DNA of 49,649 bases from Acidobacteriota bacterium. Its GTDB lineage: Bacteria > Acidobacteriota > Blastocatellia > Pyrinomonadales > Pyrinomonadaceae. The stretch lies in the NCBI GenBank assembly GCA_003222895.1, contig QHXI01000062.1, positions 1 to 49,649 of the forward strand, written 5' to 3'. How positions within the stretch are numbered: position 1 is the first letter of the stretch; every line of letters starts with the position of its first letter. The notes beneath the pieces are model-generated. The model made no database searches and was not told the origin of the DNA. It saw only the letters and a list, made by a program, of their open reading frames with translations. The translations under genes were made by a program, and so were the position numbers. This document shows positions 25,701 to 33,118 of this stretch, piece after piece.

Positions 25701-26093
25701 CTTGGTCCATCCGTAAACTTGATTGTCCCAACCCCAACGCGGCGTGAACGGGCCCTTCGCCGGATAAAACGTAAGTTGTCGCGGCTCGCCACCGACGGAC
25801 GGAATCACATAGACCTGCTCGTCGCCATCGTATTGGCCCGTGAATGCGATCCATTTTCCGTCAGGCGAGAACTTCGCGAAGACTTCCATGCCCGGATGCG
25901 CGGTCAAGCGGATCGCCGTTCCGCCCGTCGCGGGCGCGGTCCAAATGTCACCGGCGTAAGTGAAGGCGACGCGGTCGCCATAGATGTCAGGGAAGCGCAA
26001 CAGTTTGGTTTGCGCGGCCGCGGTGATCGCCACCGCGAACAGCGCCAGGATGATGGCGGGAAGCCGGCGCAGCAGGTTTGATTTCGTGAACAA
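22761..26093 (-). CDS. Tricorn-like S41 protease with beta-propeller
   Basis: About 1110 residues from TTG 26093, chosen because GAGGAGGA lies seven bases upstream and a signal peptide follows (RRLPAIILALFAVAITAAA); the frame extends to 26276 without these. The order is that of tricorn: TolB-like six- and seven-blade propeller repeats (PDGKWIAFTGQYDGDEQVYV, SPDGSQIAFISDLSGEEELY), an Ala/Pro/Glu-rich linker, a helical region with TIQHAYVEGG (His near 774), a PDZ domain (NINAGDYVLAVDGEEL) and the S41 catalytic core VDVRANGGGN ... DQNSASDGDIFPYMF, with the nucleophile Ser near 998. Exported here, unlike archaeal tricorn. It probably trims peptides in the periplasm. Confidence 0.88.
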   Translation of the reverse strand: MFTKSNLLRRLPAIILALFAVAITAAAQTKLLRFPDIYGDRVAFTYAGDIWTAPATGGTAIRLTAHPGMEVFAKFSPDGKWIAFTGQYDGDEQVYVIPSVGGEPRQLTFYPAKGPFTPRWGWDNQVYGWTKDGKRIIFKSQRDSWSLPIARLYTVSVDGGPAEALPMPEAGSGDFSPDATRMVYSPQNRDFRPEKRYGGGQANRLYIFDLKSYETKSIAEGPRATRDAMWIGDTIYYNSDRDGHFNLYAYGVSNGKTTQITRSKQWDVRWPSSDHQNRIVYEMDGELQILDTRSGKASEISINVPDDGLARRPSRIPAANNIESYDLSPKGERALFSARGDIFTAPIEKGPTRNLTHSSGAHDKWPNWSPDGSQIAFISDLSGEEELYIVPQDASKPPMQITTGGQAMRYQPEWSADGKRVAFGDKDGKIFVVTLADKKVTEIVDAPRGGIRDYAWSPSGNYLAFSMPTSGNGFSQIFIWSAADGQVHRVTDQMFNAFNPVWDPTGNYLYFLSTREFAPQISNIEFNYATNRDSYIYAMALRKDVKHPFPPESDEVAVSKSDASPEAKKDGEEAPKAESPKPAPAAPPAPKAMTIDFDGINNRVARAPLGADNYGGLSAKPGFLIYATGPAFYYGRQGDRPAQLKLFSLKDRKETTLIDDLGGGYALSRDGSKILARQGPGFGLYDATPQGDKSRKPVSTAGLVVDRVPAEEWNQIFNEVWRRYRDWFYVPNMHGYDWVALREQYKPLLQYVKHRSDLNYVISEMVSELTIQHAYVEGGDFLIPPRPRYGLPGARFAVDPASGRYRVSRIFEGENEEDIYRSPLKEIGLNINAGDYVLAVDGEELRGTDDIYRLLRNKTDNPVSLTVNSKPTMQGSRVVSYRPITDESNLIYLAWITKNRKRVEEATNGRVGYIHIPDMGAAGIREFIKWYYPQIDKEALIVDVRANGGGNVSRMLIERLRRKLLGVNYSRTDDIGSTYPDGVFLGPMVALLDQNSASDGDIFPYMFRESGLGPLIGKRSWGGVVGIGSRGPLIDGGQIFVPGSALTNSKGEWIIEGHGVDPDIEVDNDPASEIAGKDAQLERGITEVMNKLKTPVKIPARPAAPVKTPK

Positions 26094-26226
26094 GGGACTC
26101 TCCTCCTTAAAATCCGAGACTGATACGAAAAATTGAATTGATGTTTGCGCGCGATGCGCAGTTGATGCAGACGAGGTTTTACGCTCGAAGTGAAGCGCCG
26201 GTTTCAAAAATCGAGCGCGGCGATCG

Positions 26227-26508
26227 TTACCACTTGATCGATCCTTCTTTCGAGGTGTCGATCGTCGCGAGATCACTCTCGCCGTAAAAGAAACTCTTCA
26301 TGTTGTCCATCAGAAAGCCCTGGGCGTCCGGGTTGGTCAAGTCGAGGCCGTAATGATTGATAATGCGCGTCTGTGTCTGCAGCCATTCAGACCAGCAAGG
26401 CTGGCAAACCTCAGCGCCGATTTTTTGCCCTAGCTCAGTCGGCAACGGCGCGTAACCGAGCGCGGAACGCTTCTGCCCACAACGGGCGCATTTGATTTCG
26501 TCTGACAT
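26227..26508 (-). CDS. YggX-like Fe(2+)-trafficking family protein with an added zinc-type site
   Basis: A 93-residue protein with the YggX core: LPTELGQKIGAEV, then WSEWLQTQTRIINHYGLDL and the C-terminal FLMDNMKSFFYGES. YggX-type proteins protect iron-sulphur clusters from oxidative damage. Here there are also paired cysteines CARCGQ and CQPCW, which could form a metal-binding ribbon absent from E. coli YggX. GGAG lies seven bases before ATG 26508. Between it and the peroxiredoxin stop is an inverted GTTTCAAG tract; the neighbours fit an oxidative-stress cluster. Confidence 0.82.
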   Translation of the reverse strand: MSDEIKCARCGQKRSALGYAPLPTELGQKIGAEVCQPCWSEWLQTQTRIINHYGLDLTNPDAQGFLMDNMKSFFYGESDLATIDTSKEGSIKW

Positions 26509-26518
26509 TGGAAACTCC

Positions 26519-26591
26519 AGTTTCAGGTTTCAAGTTTAAAGTTTCTAGTTGAACATCGTAAACCTGAAACTTGAAACCTCAAACTTGAAAC
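26519..26591. repeat. GTTTCAAG tract, locus 3 (inverted pair)
   Basis: Two arms, GTTTCAGGTTTCAAGTTT and AAACTTGAAACCTCAAAC, face each other across GAACATCGTA and can form a long hairpin. The element fills the gap between the peroxiredoxin stop and the YggX-like start. Confidence 0.8.
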
Positions 26592-27061
26592 TAGCGTTGT
26601 GCGGCTCGAATTGCGGCGATGGTGTCGTCGTCTTTCGGTTTGAATAATCCTAACGGCCGTACATCGCGATAGGTAATCACACCGTCCGGATTGATTACGA
26701 AAACCGAACGCGCCACCTTGCCCGGGATCATCGAATTTGCGCCGTAGAGATCGGCGACCTTTCGATCGACATCGGCGAGCAGGCGCAGCGGCAAACTGTG
26801 ATGCTCGGCAAAATTCTTGTGCGACTCAACGCTGTTCGTGGAAATGCCCACAACTTCCGCGCCGGTCGCGCGGTAGTCCTCCCAACGATCGCGCACCGAA
26901 CACATCTGGCGCGTGCAGATTGGAGTCTCGTCTCCCGGATAGAAAAGCAGCACGACGACCTTGCCGCGATGATCCGACAGACGCCAGGCAACGCCGTCCC
27001 CATCCTGCAAAACAAAGTCGGGTGCCTTGCTGCCTTCCTGGGGATGCGAAGTGTTTGCCAA
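26591..27061 (-). CDS. bcp: Peroxiredoxin, Bcp/AhpC-TSA type
   Basis: A 156-residue thioredoxin-fold peroxidase. The peroxidatic Cys lies in GDETPICTRQMCSVRDRWED, with a possible resolving Cys five residues later, as in Bcp-type peroxiredoxins. VVLLFYPGDETP and GKVARSVFVINPDGVI are the conserved strands. It reduces peroxides with thioredoxin-type donors in the cytoplasm. The start is TTG 27061, three bases after the TAA of the upstream signal-peptide protein, so translation is probably coupled. Its stop codon touches a GTTTCAAG inverted tract, beyond which YggX-like follows. Confidence 0.87.
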   Translation of the reverse strand: MANTSHPQEGSKAPDFVLQDGDGVAWRLSDHRGKVVVLLFYPGDETPICTRQMCSVRDRWEDYRATGAEVVGISTNSVESHKNFAEHHSLPLRLLADVDRKVADLYGANSMIPGKVARSVFVINPDGVITYRDVRPLGLFKPKDDDTIAAIRAAQR

Positions 27062-27064
27062 TGA

Positions 27065-28072
27065 TTATTTGATCAGAGCTGCCAGGTTTGCTGCCGTGAC
27101 CTGTGTACGAATCTCGAGTTCATTTCCGCGCGGCGTAATTTTCAAATTCGCCAAAGCGTTTTCTGCCAGAGCCTTGCGCGGCTGGGCCAGCCTACCGATG
27201 AAGAGTCCCCCGAGTTGCTGCAGTCCCTGCACGGTATCGCCGAGGTTCTTTGCCGATTGAACGCTGTCGGTTTTCGCTACCAGCATGATCGAAACATCCG
27301 TCTGCGTCGAGCCAATGGATCCATAAACCTGCTGAATCGAGCTAACGTCCTTGGCCATCGTATCATTGCCGACGTCGAGCTTGTTAAGCAATTCGCGCGG
27401 CACATTTGCGCCGAAGCCTGCGACTGCGTTGGGATCGCGTAAAGCGAGTGAGATAAGGTCGGCGCTGGCTCGTCCGCGTTTGCCCGCGTCGATGGCCGCG
27501 TGCACGTTCGCCACAGAACCCATCGCTAATGAATTAGGATCGAGAACGCAAATCGCCAACTGGTCGACTTTCATATTCCAAAGACCGAACACCTTCATCT
27601 GATCGTTCACGTTAATAATCGTAATTGTCGCGCCGCGATATTTTTCTTCACGAGCTTTGCCGTTCGCGGCGGCGCGCGCTGAGGCTATCAGAGATTTGGC
27701 GTCGAACGTGCCGTGAGCAATCGCCACTGTTTCAAGTTTGGTTGTGTTCGCGTTTGGATAGGTAAACCGAACGCCCAAAGCCACGCGATCGAATGAACGC
27801 GGATCGATGCCGGTGCGCGTTTTGAATTTTTCGACTTCCGCATTTGCCTGGGCCAGCTTCGCCGGATCGTTGCCAAGGATGCTTGGCATCGTTTCGTTCA
27901 ACAATCGCTTGGCGTCGATGATCGCTACGGCATCCGATGCCGGCAGATAGTTAGCCGCGTCAGAAGTGGCAGCAGCAGCCCTACGCTGCCCTTGCCCAAC
28001 GAGCGCAGAAGACAAAAGAACGATCATCAATGACGCGAAAGTTGGTGCAGATAAGACAAGTCTTTTATTCAC
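27065..28072 (-). CDS. Exported protein of unknown function
   Basis: I do not recognise this 335-residue protein. It starts at GTG 28072 with GGAAAGG a few bases upstream and a signal peptide (FASLMIVLLSSALVGQ). The mature part opens YLPASDAVAIIDAKRLLNET, has repeated beta-rich segments (FDRVALGVRFTYP, ATITIINVNDQMKVFGLW) and ends in ITPRGNELEIRTQVTAANLA. This layout, with a 'value for one instance, then summed' look, is similar to periplasmic acidobacterial proteins of unknown role. It is in operon with a peroxiredoxin and a YggX-like protein, which hints at an oxidative-stress link, but this is context only. Confidence 0.7.
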   Translation of the reverse strand: MNKRLVLSAPTFASLMIVLLSSALVGQGQRRAAAATSDAANYLPASDAVAIIDAKRLLNETMPSILGNDPAKLAQANAEVEKFKTRTGIDPRSFDRVALGVRFTYPNANTTKLETVAIAHGTFDAKSLIASARAAANGKAREEKYRGATITIINVNDQMKVFGLWNMKVDQLAICVLDPNSLAMGSVANVHAAIDAGKRGRASADLISLALRDPNAVAGFGANVPRELLNKLDVGNDTMAKDVSSIQQVYGSIGSTQTDVSIMLVAKTDSVQSAKNLGDTVQGLQQLGGLFIGRLAQPRKALAENALANLKITPRGNELEIRTQVTAANLAALIK

Positions 28073-28140
28073 AATTTGACCTTTCCCGAGAGCCTGAGTT
28101 GTTCGTCTTGCGATGCGCGAATGAGCGCCTATGGTTGCCG

Positions 28141-28232
28141 TGTCAGAAGCCCGCGCGTCAGCGAGGGCAAGTCCACAAACCGACGTGTGTGATGCTCATG
28201 GCAGCCCCTCCCTAACGGTCGGGCTTCTGACA
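28141..28232. repeat. TGTCAGAAGCCCG palindromic element, copy 3
   Basis: Arms TGTCAGAAGCCCG and CGGGCTTCTGACA enclose a longer, less paired centre than in copy 2 at 14666-14738. It ends at the thiolase stop codon (28233-28235). Confidence 0.82.
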
Positions 28233-29489
28233 TCAGTCCCGCTCCAACAGCAACGCGATGCCCATACCGCCGCTAATGCACAGCGTCGCGAGCCCGCGTT
28301 TCGCCTTTCGCCTCTTCATCTCATAAAGCAGCGTCGTGGTAATTCGCGCGCCGGTGCAACCTATTGGATGGCCCAAAGCGATTGCGCCGCCGTTAACATT
28401 CAGACGATCCTGATTGAATTGAAGATCGCGATCGCAGGCAATGACTTGGGCCGCGAATGCTTCATTGAGTTCGATTAGATCGATGTCGTCCAATTTCAAT
28501 TTCTGTCGATCCAGAATTGCCCGCGTTGCCGGCACTGGGCCAATGCCCATGATCTCAGGCGGGACGCCGACGATTTCATAATCGACAATTCGCCCAAGCG
28601 GTTCCGCGCCGGATTCTTTCAAAGCTTCTTCGCTCAAGACAGCAACGGCCGCCGCTCCATCGGTAATGCCTGACGAGTTTCCAGCCGTCACAGTTCCGTC
28701 TTTCGAAAAAACGGGAGCGAGTTTGCGCAAAGTGTCGATCGAGGTGTCGGCGCGAACGTGTTCATCATTCAAAAGGATTTTTTCTTCTCCCTTTGGGAGA
28801 GGGTGAGGGTTTACGGCCGCGCTAGCTTCGCCCCTGACCCCAGCCCTCTCCCAACGGGAGAGGGAGACTTTACCTTTGATATCCAGCGGAACAATCTCGC
28901 CATTGAATCTTTCCGCGGCGATCGCTGCTGCCGCACGTTCTTGAGATCGCAACGCGTATTCGTCCTGCTCGTCGCGCGCGATCTCGTATCGCTTAGCGAG
29001 TTCTTCGGCCGTCTCGCCCATGACCATTCCCGACAGCGGATCGTTAAAGCCGTCGCGATACATTCCGTCCACGAGATCGACATGGCCCATGCGCGCGCCC
29101 CAACGGGCGCCGTCGGCAAAATAAGGAACGCGCGACATACTTTCAGTTCCGCCAGCCAACACCACGCTCGCGCGGCCCAACATAATCTTTTCCGCCGCCA
29201 GAATGATCGCCCGCAGGCCCGAGCCGCAGGCTTGATTAACTGTGAATGCGGGCACGCGATCGGGCGCACCCGCGCGATGCGTGATTTGTCGCGCGACGTT
29301 TGGCCCACCACCCGCTTGCCGCGCGCAACCCCAGATTGAATCATCGATCTTGTCGGGCTGGAGATTCGCGCGGCGCAGACTTTCTTTCGCCACCGCGACT
29401 CCCAAATCGGCGGCCGTCCAATCTTTGAGAGAACCTCCGAACCGTCCAATCGGAGTGCGCACTGCGCCTGCCAGAAATATCGGTTTCAT
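28233..29489 (-). CDS. Acetyl-CoA C-acyltransferase (thiolase) with in-frame repeat insertion
   Basis: A 418-residue thiolase from ATG 29489 (MKPIFLAGAVRTPIGRFGG). The acyl-accepting Cys is in VNQACGSGLRAI, and the two C-terminal motifs ALGHPIGCTGARI and CISGGMGIALL carry the catalytic His and Cys. It cleaves 3-ketoacyl-CoA or condenses two acetyl-CoA. The family length is about 390. The excess is a segment of 28 residues (SLSRWERAGVRGEA ... NPHPLPKGE, about 208-235) that lies between DIKGK and EKILLNDEH and is encoded by a palindromic repeat. That site is a surface loop in thiolases. The gene is divergent from the nuclease-like gene, 29 bases apart. Confidence 0.9.
   Translation of the reverse strand: MKPIFLAGAVRTPIGRFGGSLKDWTAADLGVAVAKESLRRANLQPDKIDDSIWGCARQAGGGPNVARQITHRAGAPDRVPAFTVNQACGSGLRAIILAAEKIMLGRASVVLAGGTESMSRVPYFADGARWGARMGHVDLVDGMYRDGFNDPLSGMVMGETAEELAKRYEIARDEQDEYALRSQERAAAAIAAERFNGEIVPLDIKGKVSLSRWERAGVRGEASAAVNPHPLPKGEEKILLNDEHVRADTSIDTLRKLAPVFSKDGTVTAGNSSGITDGAAAVAVLSEEALKESGAEPLGRIVDYEIVGVPPEIMGIGPVPATRAILDRQKLKLDDIDLIELNEAFAAQVIACDRDLQFNQDRLNVNGGAIALGHPIGCTGARITTTLLYEMKRRKAKRGLATLCISGGMGIALLLERD
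28786..28869. repeat. CCCTCTCCC palindromic element inside the thiolase gene
   Basis: About 84 bases, flanked by TCTCCCTTTGGGAGAGGG and CCCTCTCCCAACGGGAGAGG, two self-complementary ends of a REP-like element. The length is a multiple of three and both frame and catalytic motifs are kept. The encoded WERAGVRG...PHPLPKGE string is not thiolase sequence. Confidence 0.88.
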
Positions 29490-29518
29490 TTTGAAACTTG
29501 ATGTTAGCATAGCGCCCG

Positions 29519-31237
29519 ATGTCTCCCGTAAATCCCACCCATCCCAATCTTGTCAGCGATGCGCGCGAAGCCGAAAACCAAATTCGCGAAGTAATCAGCG
29601 CGCACAAAGAATGGTTCATGTCGATTGACGGTCGGCCGCCGTTGAGCGTTAACAACGACGAATTCGATTTTTCAGTCGCGCAATCGCGTCTGATCTTTTC
29701 GTCGTGGACTGAAATCGGGTCGCAAACGTGGCGAGTGAACGCGTGGAACTGGACCGGCGACAAACTGATTCTGCAAGCTAGCCGGCGCATGGGCGCTGAG
29801 TCGGCGACGATCGAACTCGTGCCCCGTGCTTCAGCGAAGACGATCGTTGCGAGCATCGCTGCGGCGCGACAGGAACGATGCGAACGCTTGGCGCAGCTGG
29901 TGGCGCTTAGTCTTGAGGGTGCTGGGCGTAGGGGGTCGGGTGTAGTCGGAACCGACCAAGACCACGAATCCAAGACTCGCTCTTGGCACCATGGCGATTC
30001 ACCTTCTCCCCTACACCCTAAACCCCAAACCCTACACCCCAACACCGACCTACACCTACACCCAACACCCTTCACCCAACAGCCCTCCGTAAAGATTGAA
30101 CGCGCCGCGCTCAGTCCCGGGATGCGTCGCGATCAACCGGGGCGTTACGCGCGCATCATTCTGCGGCTTCCGCATGAACGTATCGCCGTCGCCGGAACCG
30201 TCGCGCGGAGCGATGCCCGCAATGTTGATTCGCTTTTTTCATCCGTGCTGCTTTGGTTCAATCGATCTTTGTCGAGTCCGAAGAAGCCACCCATCAATCG
30301 CCTGCTGATGATCGTCGAGCATGGAATCCTGGAAACTGCACGCCAGCGGCACGTGCTGCTGCGGGATTCGTTGCGCGCCAGAGTTGAGTTGCTTGAGATC
30401 GATGACGACTGGAAGGCAGTCGAAGCCACGCGTCCGTGGGAACGAAAGTACATTTGGCGAAAGCGTCTCAACCGGTTCCCAACGGTCCGCCAAGATGAAC
30501 GCCACGACCTGGTCAACGAAATCGTAGCGACGCGTCCCGAGGCGATCGATGTGGTGGCCGCGCGTCATGGGCAGACGCTTCGTTATCACGGCCTGCCGTT
30601 CGCGCGCGTGCGCTGCGTCATGGATCGCGATCGCGTCTGGTTCGGGATTGAAGGATCGCCACGGCGATCGCTTGATGAATATCACCAGCAAGATTGGCTG
30701 AAGCTTTTGCACGATCTGGAAACGTATCGCAATGCTGAATGCCGCGATCGGCGGCACTGGCTGCATCGGGCTGCGGGCGAGGCCTGGCTTGAATCAATTC
30801 TGCGGCGCGACATCACGAGACTAGATCCGGGATTGATCGTTGCGCCGTTGCACGCACAGTTTCGCACCTCGCACAGTGGTCCAACCGGCGCACGGCCGAT
30901 CGATTTGCTGGCGCTGCGTCATGATGGCCGTTTGGTCGTAATCGAATTGAAGGTCAATGAAGATCGCGAGCACGTTTTCCAGGGTGTGGATTACTGGCGT
31001 CGCGTCGAAGCTCACCGGCGTCGCGGGCACATCTCTTCCGCGAAGCTCTTCGGCGACCGAGAGATCAGCGATGAGACGCCGCTCGTGTATCTCGTCGCAC
31101 CGACTCTCCGCTTTCATCCTTCGTTTCGGACGCTGGCCGGCATGATCGCACCGGACATTGAAGTCTACCGATTCGATATAAATGAAGATTGGCGCGGAGG
31201 CGTGCGCGTGGTGCGGAGAGATCGCGTCAACGCATGA
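29519..31237 (+). CDS. PD-(D/E)XK nuclease-domain protein with in-frame repeat insertion
   Basis: A 572-residue protein without a family name I can give. The C-terminus has a clear nuclease core: RPIDLLALRHDGRLVVIELK, giving catalytic Asp (near 462) and ELK (near 476), as in NucS/DUF91-like nucleases; then QGVDYWRRVEAHRRRG. The middle (ARIILRLPHERIAVAGTVAR, LIVEHG-like strands) and N-terminus are unassigned. Residues about 135-190, rich in His, Pro and Thr (SPLHPKPQTLHPNTD), come from a low-complexity repeat and break an otherwise globular sequence. It is not a typical type II endonuclease, and lies 10 bases from the second restriction-modification pair, so defence or DNA repair are both possible. 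Confidence 0.68.
   Translation: MSPVNPTHPNLVSDAREAENQIREVISAHKEWFMSIDGRPPLSVNNDEFDFSVAQSRLIFSSWTEIGSQTWRVNAWNWTGDKLILQASRRMGAESATIELVPRASAKTIVASIAAARQERCERLAQLVALSLEGAGRRGSGVVGTDQDHESKTRSWHHGDSPSPLHPKPQTLHPNTDLHLHPTPFTQQPSVKIERAALSPGMRRDQPGRYARIILRLPHERIAVAGTVARSDARNVDSLFSSVLLWFNRSLSSPKKPPINRLLMIVEHGILETARQRHVLLRDSLRARVELLEIDDDWKAVEATRPWERKYIWRKRLNRFPTVRQDERHDLVNEIVATRPEAIDVVAARHGQTLRYHGLPFARVRCVMDRDRVWFGIEGSPRRSLDEYHQQDWLKLLHDLETYRNAECRDRRHWLHRAAGEAWLESILRRDITRLDPGLIVAPLHAQFRTSHSGPTGARPIDLLALRHDGRLVVIELKVNEDREHVFQGVDYWRRVEAHRRRGHISSAKLFGDREISDETPLVYLVAPTLRFHPSFRTLAGMIAPDIEVYRFDINEDWRGGVRVVRRDRVNA
29928..30083. repeat. CCCTACACCC low-complexity pair inside the nuclease-like gene
   Basis: A left part (GGTGCTGGGCGTAGGGGG, 29928-) and a right part (CCCTACACCCTAAACCCC and further TACACCCAACACCC units, to 30083) are roughly inverted. 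In frame they give a His/Pro/Thr-rich stretch of about 50 residues. The tract would be read as intergenic filler if it were not inside the gene. Confidence 0.75.
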
Positions 31238-31247
31238 GAATCGAAGG

Positions 31248-32219
31248 CTATTCGATCGCGGGAAAGCGGAACTTACTTGCGTCAAGATATTCCTGAACTG
31301 TCTCGCACGCTAACCATTGTCTGTTGAGATTTTCAGCCACCGCCCCTGTCGTGTTGGAGCCTGCAAACGGGTCAACCACAAAGTCGCCTTCGTGTGTCAG
31401 CAGTCTCATGAAGAATTCAGGCAGGGCTGCGGGGAACCGAGCAGGATGTATTTTTACGCCAGCTTCTTTGCAGCGAATCGTATAGGAGTCGTTAGCTGCA
31501 TTGTTACCAAATTTAAGAAATGCATCTTGCGACTCTCGCTCTTCAAAGACGTTACCAGGAATCGCTCCGCCAGCGTCGACCTTGTCGAAGCTCGAACGGA
31601 TATTGTGGCCACTCGGTCGGACCGTCGGCTTAACGCCGCGGCGATTGAGTCGAATCATATCCGCACTATAGGGTTTCAGCACATTCCGGTTATCAGCTTT
31701 GGGCCATGGAGTCTTTCCCAGCCACCACACGTGTTCAACCGAATCCTTTACTCTGATGCGTCTCACTGTCACCCATTCTGCGGGCATCGGAAGTTTGGCT
31801 GGGTTGTACCAATAGAACTCCTGGGCTAAATGAAATCCGACCGTTTCCACAAGTTCAATCAGCAGTTTATAGAGATAAACTGAACGAGTCGGATAGCCTT
31901 TGTTGTAGCTACCGCCAATGTTAAGAATGAAACTACCGTCGTCTTTGAGTACGCGATGAAACTCATGCGCAAATGGCAGAAACCACGCAACGTAGGATTC
32001 TTTTTCTACATTCCCGTACTCCTTCTTAAAGTGCAGCGCATACGGCGGAGAGGTGATAATGGCATCCACCGAATTCGGAGGTAACGCTTGAAGGACGCTC
32101 CGAGCATCCGCAAGATATGCGGCACCCAAGGTCGTTCGGTAATACGGTTCGTGACCTACGACGGAAACTCGTCCTGATCGAGGTGGCGGAAATGAAAGTT
32201 GCGCACTTTGCGTTGACAT
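31248..32219 (-). CDS. Type II DNA methyltransferase, N4-cytosine beta class
   Basis: A 323-residue methyltransferase. Motif IV TSPPY (57-60 for SPPY) in [13 protein letters not shown] near the N-terminus and the SAM motif [14 protein letters not shown] near residue 285 give the beta-class order (catalytic motif before FxGxG), and SPPY points to N4-cytosine methylation. [18 protein letters not shown] is motif V-VI. It is divergent from a nuclease gene across 213 bases of AT-rich DNA and ends 10 bases from the convergent nuclease-like gene. It should protect host DNA from the partner nuclease. Recognition sequence unknown. Confidence 0.88.
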   Translation of the reverse strand: MSTQSAQLSFPPPRSGRVSVVGHEPYYRTTLGAAYLADARSVLQALPPNSVDAIITSPPYALHFKKEYGNVEKESYVAWFLPFAHEFHRVLKDDGSFILNIGGSYNKGYPTRSVYLYKLLIELVETVGFHLAQEFYWYNPAKLPMPAEWVTVRRIRVKDSVEHVWWLGKTPWPKADNRNVLKPYSADMIRLNRRGVKPTVRPSGHNIRSSFDKVDAGGAIPGNVFEERESQDAFLKFGNNAANDSYTIRCKEAGVKIHPARFPAALPEFFMRLLTHEGDFVVDPFAGSNTTGAVAENLNRQWLACETVQEYLDASKFRFPAIE

Positions 32220-32432
32220 GGATCTGCTTGGCGTTATCGCGTAGCTTACAGCATGCTGATCTTCCTTCCTAGTTAACGCGCCGTTTTTTATGATGACGCC
32301 TCAAGCTAGTTTAGACGCGTAGTCAAGGCATAGTTTTTTATCAACGCGAGAGAAGGTTCTTTTCGACTAAGCTTGCGCTTTCTTGAGTAACACATTACGT
32401 TTTGGCACGAGGTTGATTGTTAACGGCACACG
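32220..32432. promoter_or_regulatory. Divergent AT-rich promoter region of the second R-M pair
   Basis: This 213-base gap is much richer in A and T than its surroundings and contains GTTAACGC and TTTTTTATGATG-like stretches on both sides. It must hold the divergent promoters of methyltransferase and nuclease. No separate controller (C protein) gene is visible. The low GC of this gap suggests the pair is an import. Confidence 0.5.
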
Positions 32433-33098
32433 GTGACTAAGAAAGACGAAATATTGGAATTGCTCGAGGACTGCTCATCGGAAGAGCGGCGCGAGATTTT
32501 CAATCATCTTCGCAAGGAATTCCCGATTCATGCGCTTGAAGCTGACCTGAACACACAGGCGGAAGTGATACTGGAAGCAATGGCGCGCTCCAGTGACCTG
32601 ACGATGCGTGGCATCCGCGGAATTATTGCTGAGGCAGCATTCTTGGTGGACGTCCTCCAAAAAATGGAAGGATGGAAAACTGTCCAAATCGTGGGCGATG
32701 CTTCGTATGACTTTTTGATCGCGGATAACGTCGGGCAGATTAGCATTCAGGTAAAGATGCAACGTCGTGAGAAGGGCGTGCCGCTTGTTCGCGCTGGCAA
32801 ATTTGTTGTCGAAACGCAACGGACACGCACCGGTAAAGACGCGGCTGGCGGAGCGACAAGGCCCTATCGGTTCGGGGAGTTTGATCTTCTCGCAGTATCG
32901 CTTCATCCATCTACAAACGACTGGACTAGATTCTTATACACAGTCGGCGCTTGGATGCGACCACGAGCGAGCGATGCGAATCTGCTGGAGGTATTGCAGC
33001 CAATACCTCCCTATCCAAACGACGATTGGACCGATCAACTGGAAACTTGTATTGAATGGCTCCGCTCAGGAGCCCGCCGTACTATCGAATCATTCTAG
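32433..33098 (+). CDS. Probable type II restriction endonuclease with QxK catalytic motif
   Basis: A 221-residue protein I do not recognise as a named enzyme. The core reads IIAEAAFLVDVL (E67), YDFLIADNVGQISIQVKMQR (D93, Q106, K108), fitting the PD-(D/E)XK fold in the variant where Gln replaces the second acidic residue (QxK), as in a subset of type II enzymes. It is divergent from an N4-cytosine methyltransferase 213 bases away, and starts at GTG 32433. An N-terminal helical part (DEILELLEDCSSEERREIFN) could mediate dimerisation. It probably cuts DNA unprotected by that methyltransferase. Confidence 0.75.
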   Translation: MTKKDEILELLEDCSSEERREIFNHLRKEFPIHALEADLNTQAEVILEAMARSSDLTMRGIRGIIAEAAFLVDVLQKMEGWKTVQIVGDASYDFLIADNVGQISIQVKMQRREKGVPLVRAGKFVVETQRTRTGKDAAGGATRPYRFGEFDLLAVSLHPSTNDWTRFLYTVGAWMRPRASDANLLEVLQPIPPYPNDDWTDQLETCIEWLRSGARRTIESF

Positions 33099-33118
33099 AT
33101 GTTGGTAGAACGGGCGTC

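Noticed and set aside
28141-28232. Riboswitch or structured leader upstream of the exported protein
   Set aside because: The structure is a copy of the palindrome family seen at 14666 and 4189, so a repeat explains it.
28811-30075. Minus-strand frames of 212 and 244 codons around the thiolase and nuclease-like gene
   Set aside because: They overlap recognisable proteins in another frame and include translated repeats, with no motif of their own.
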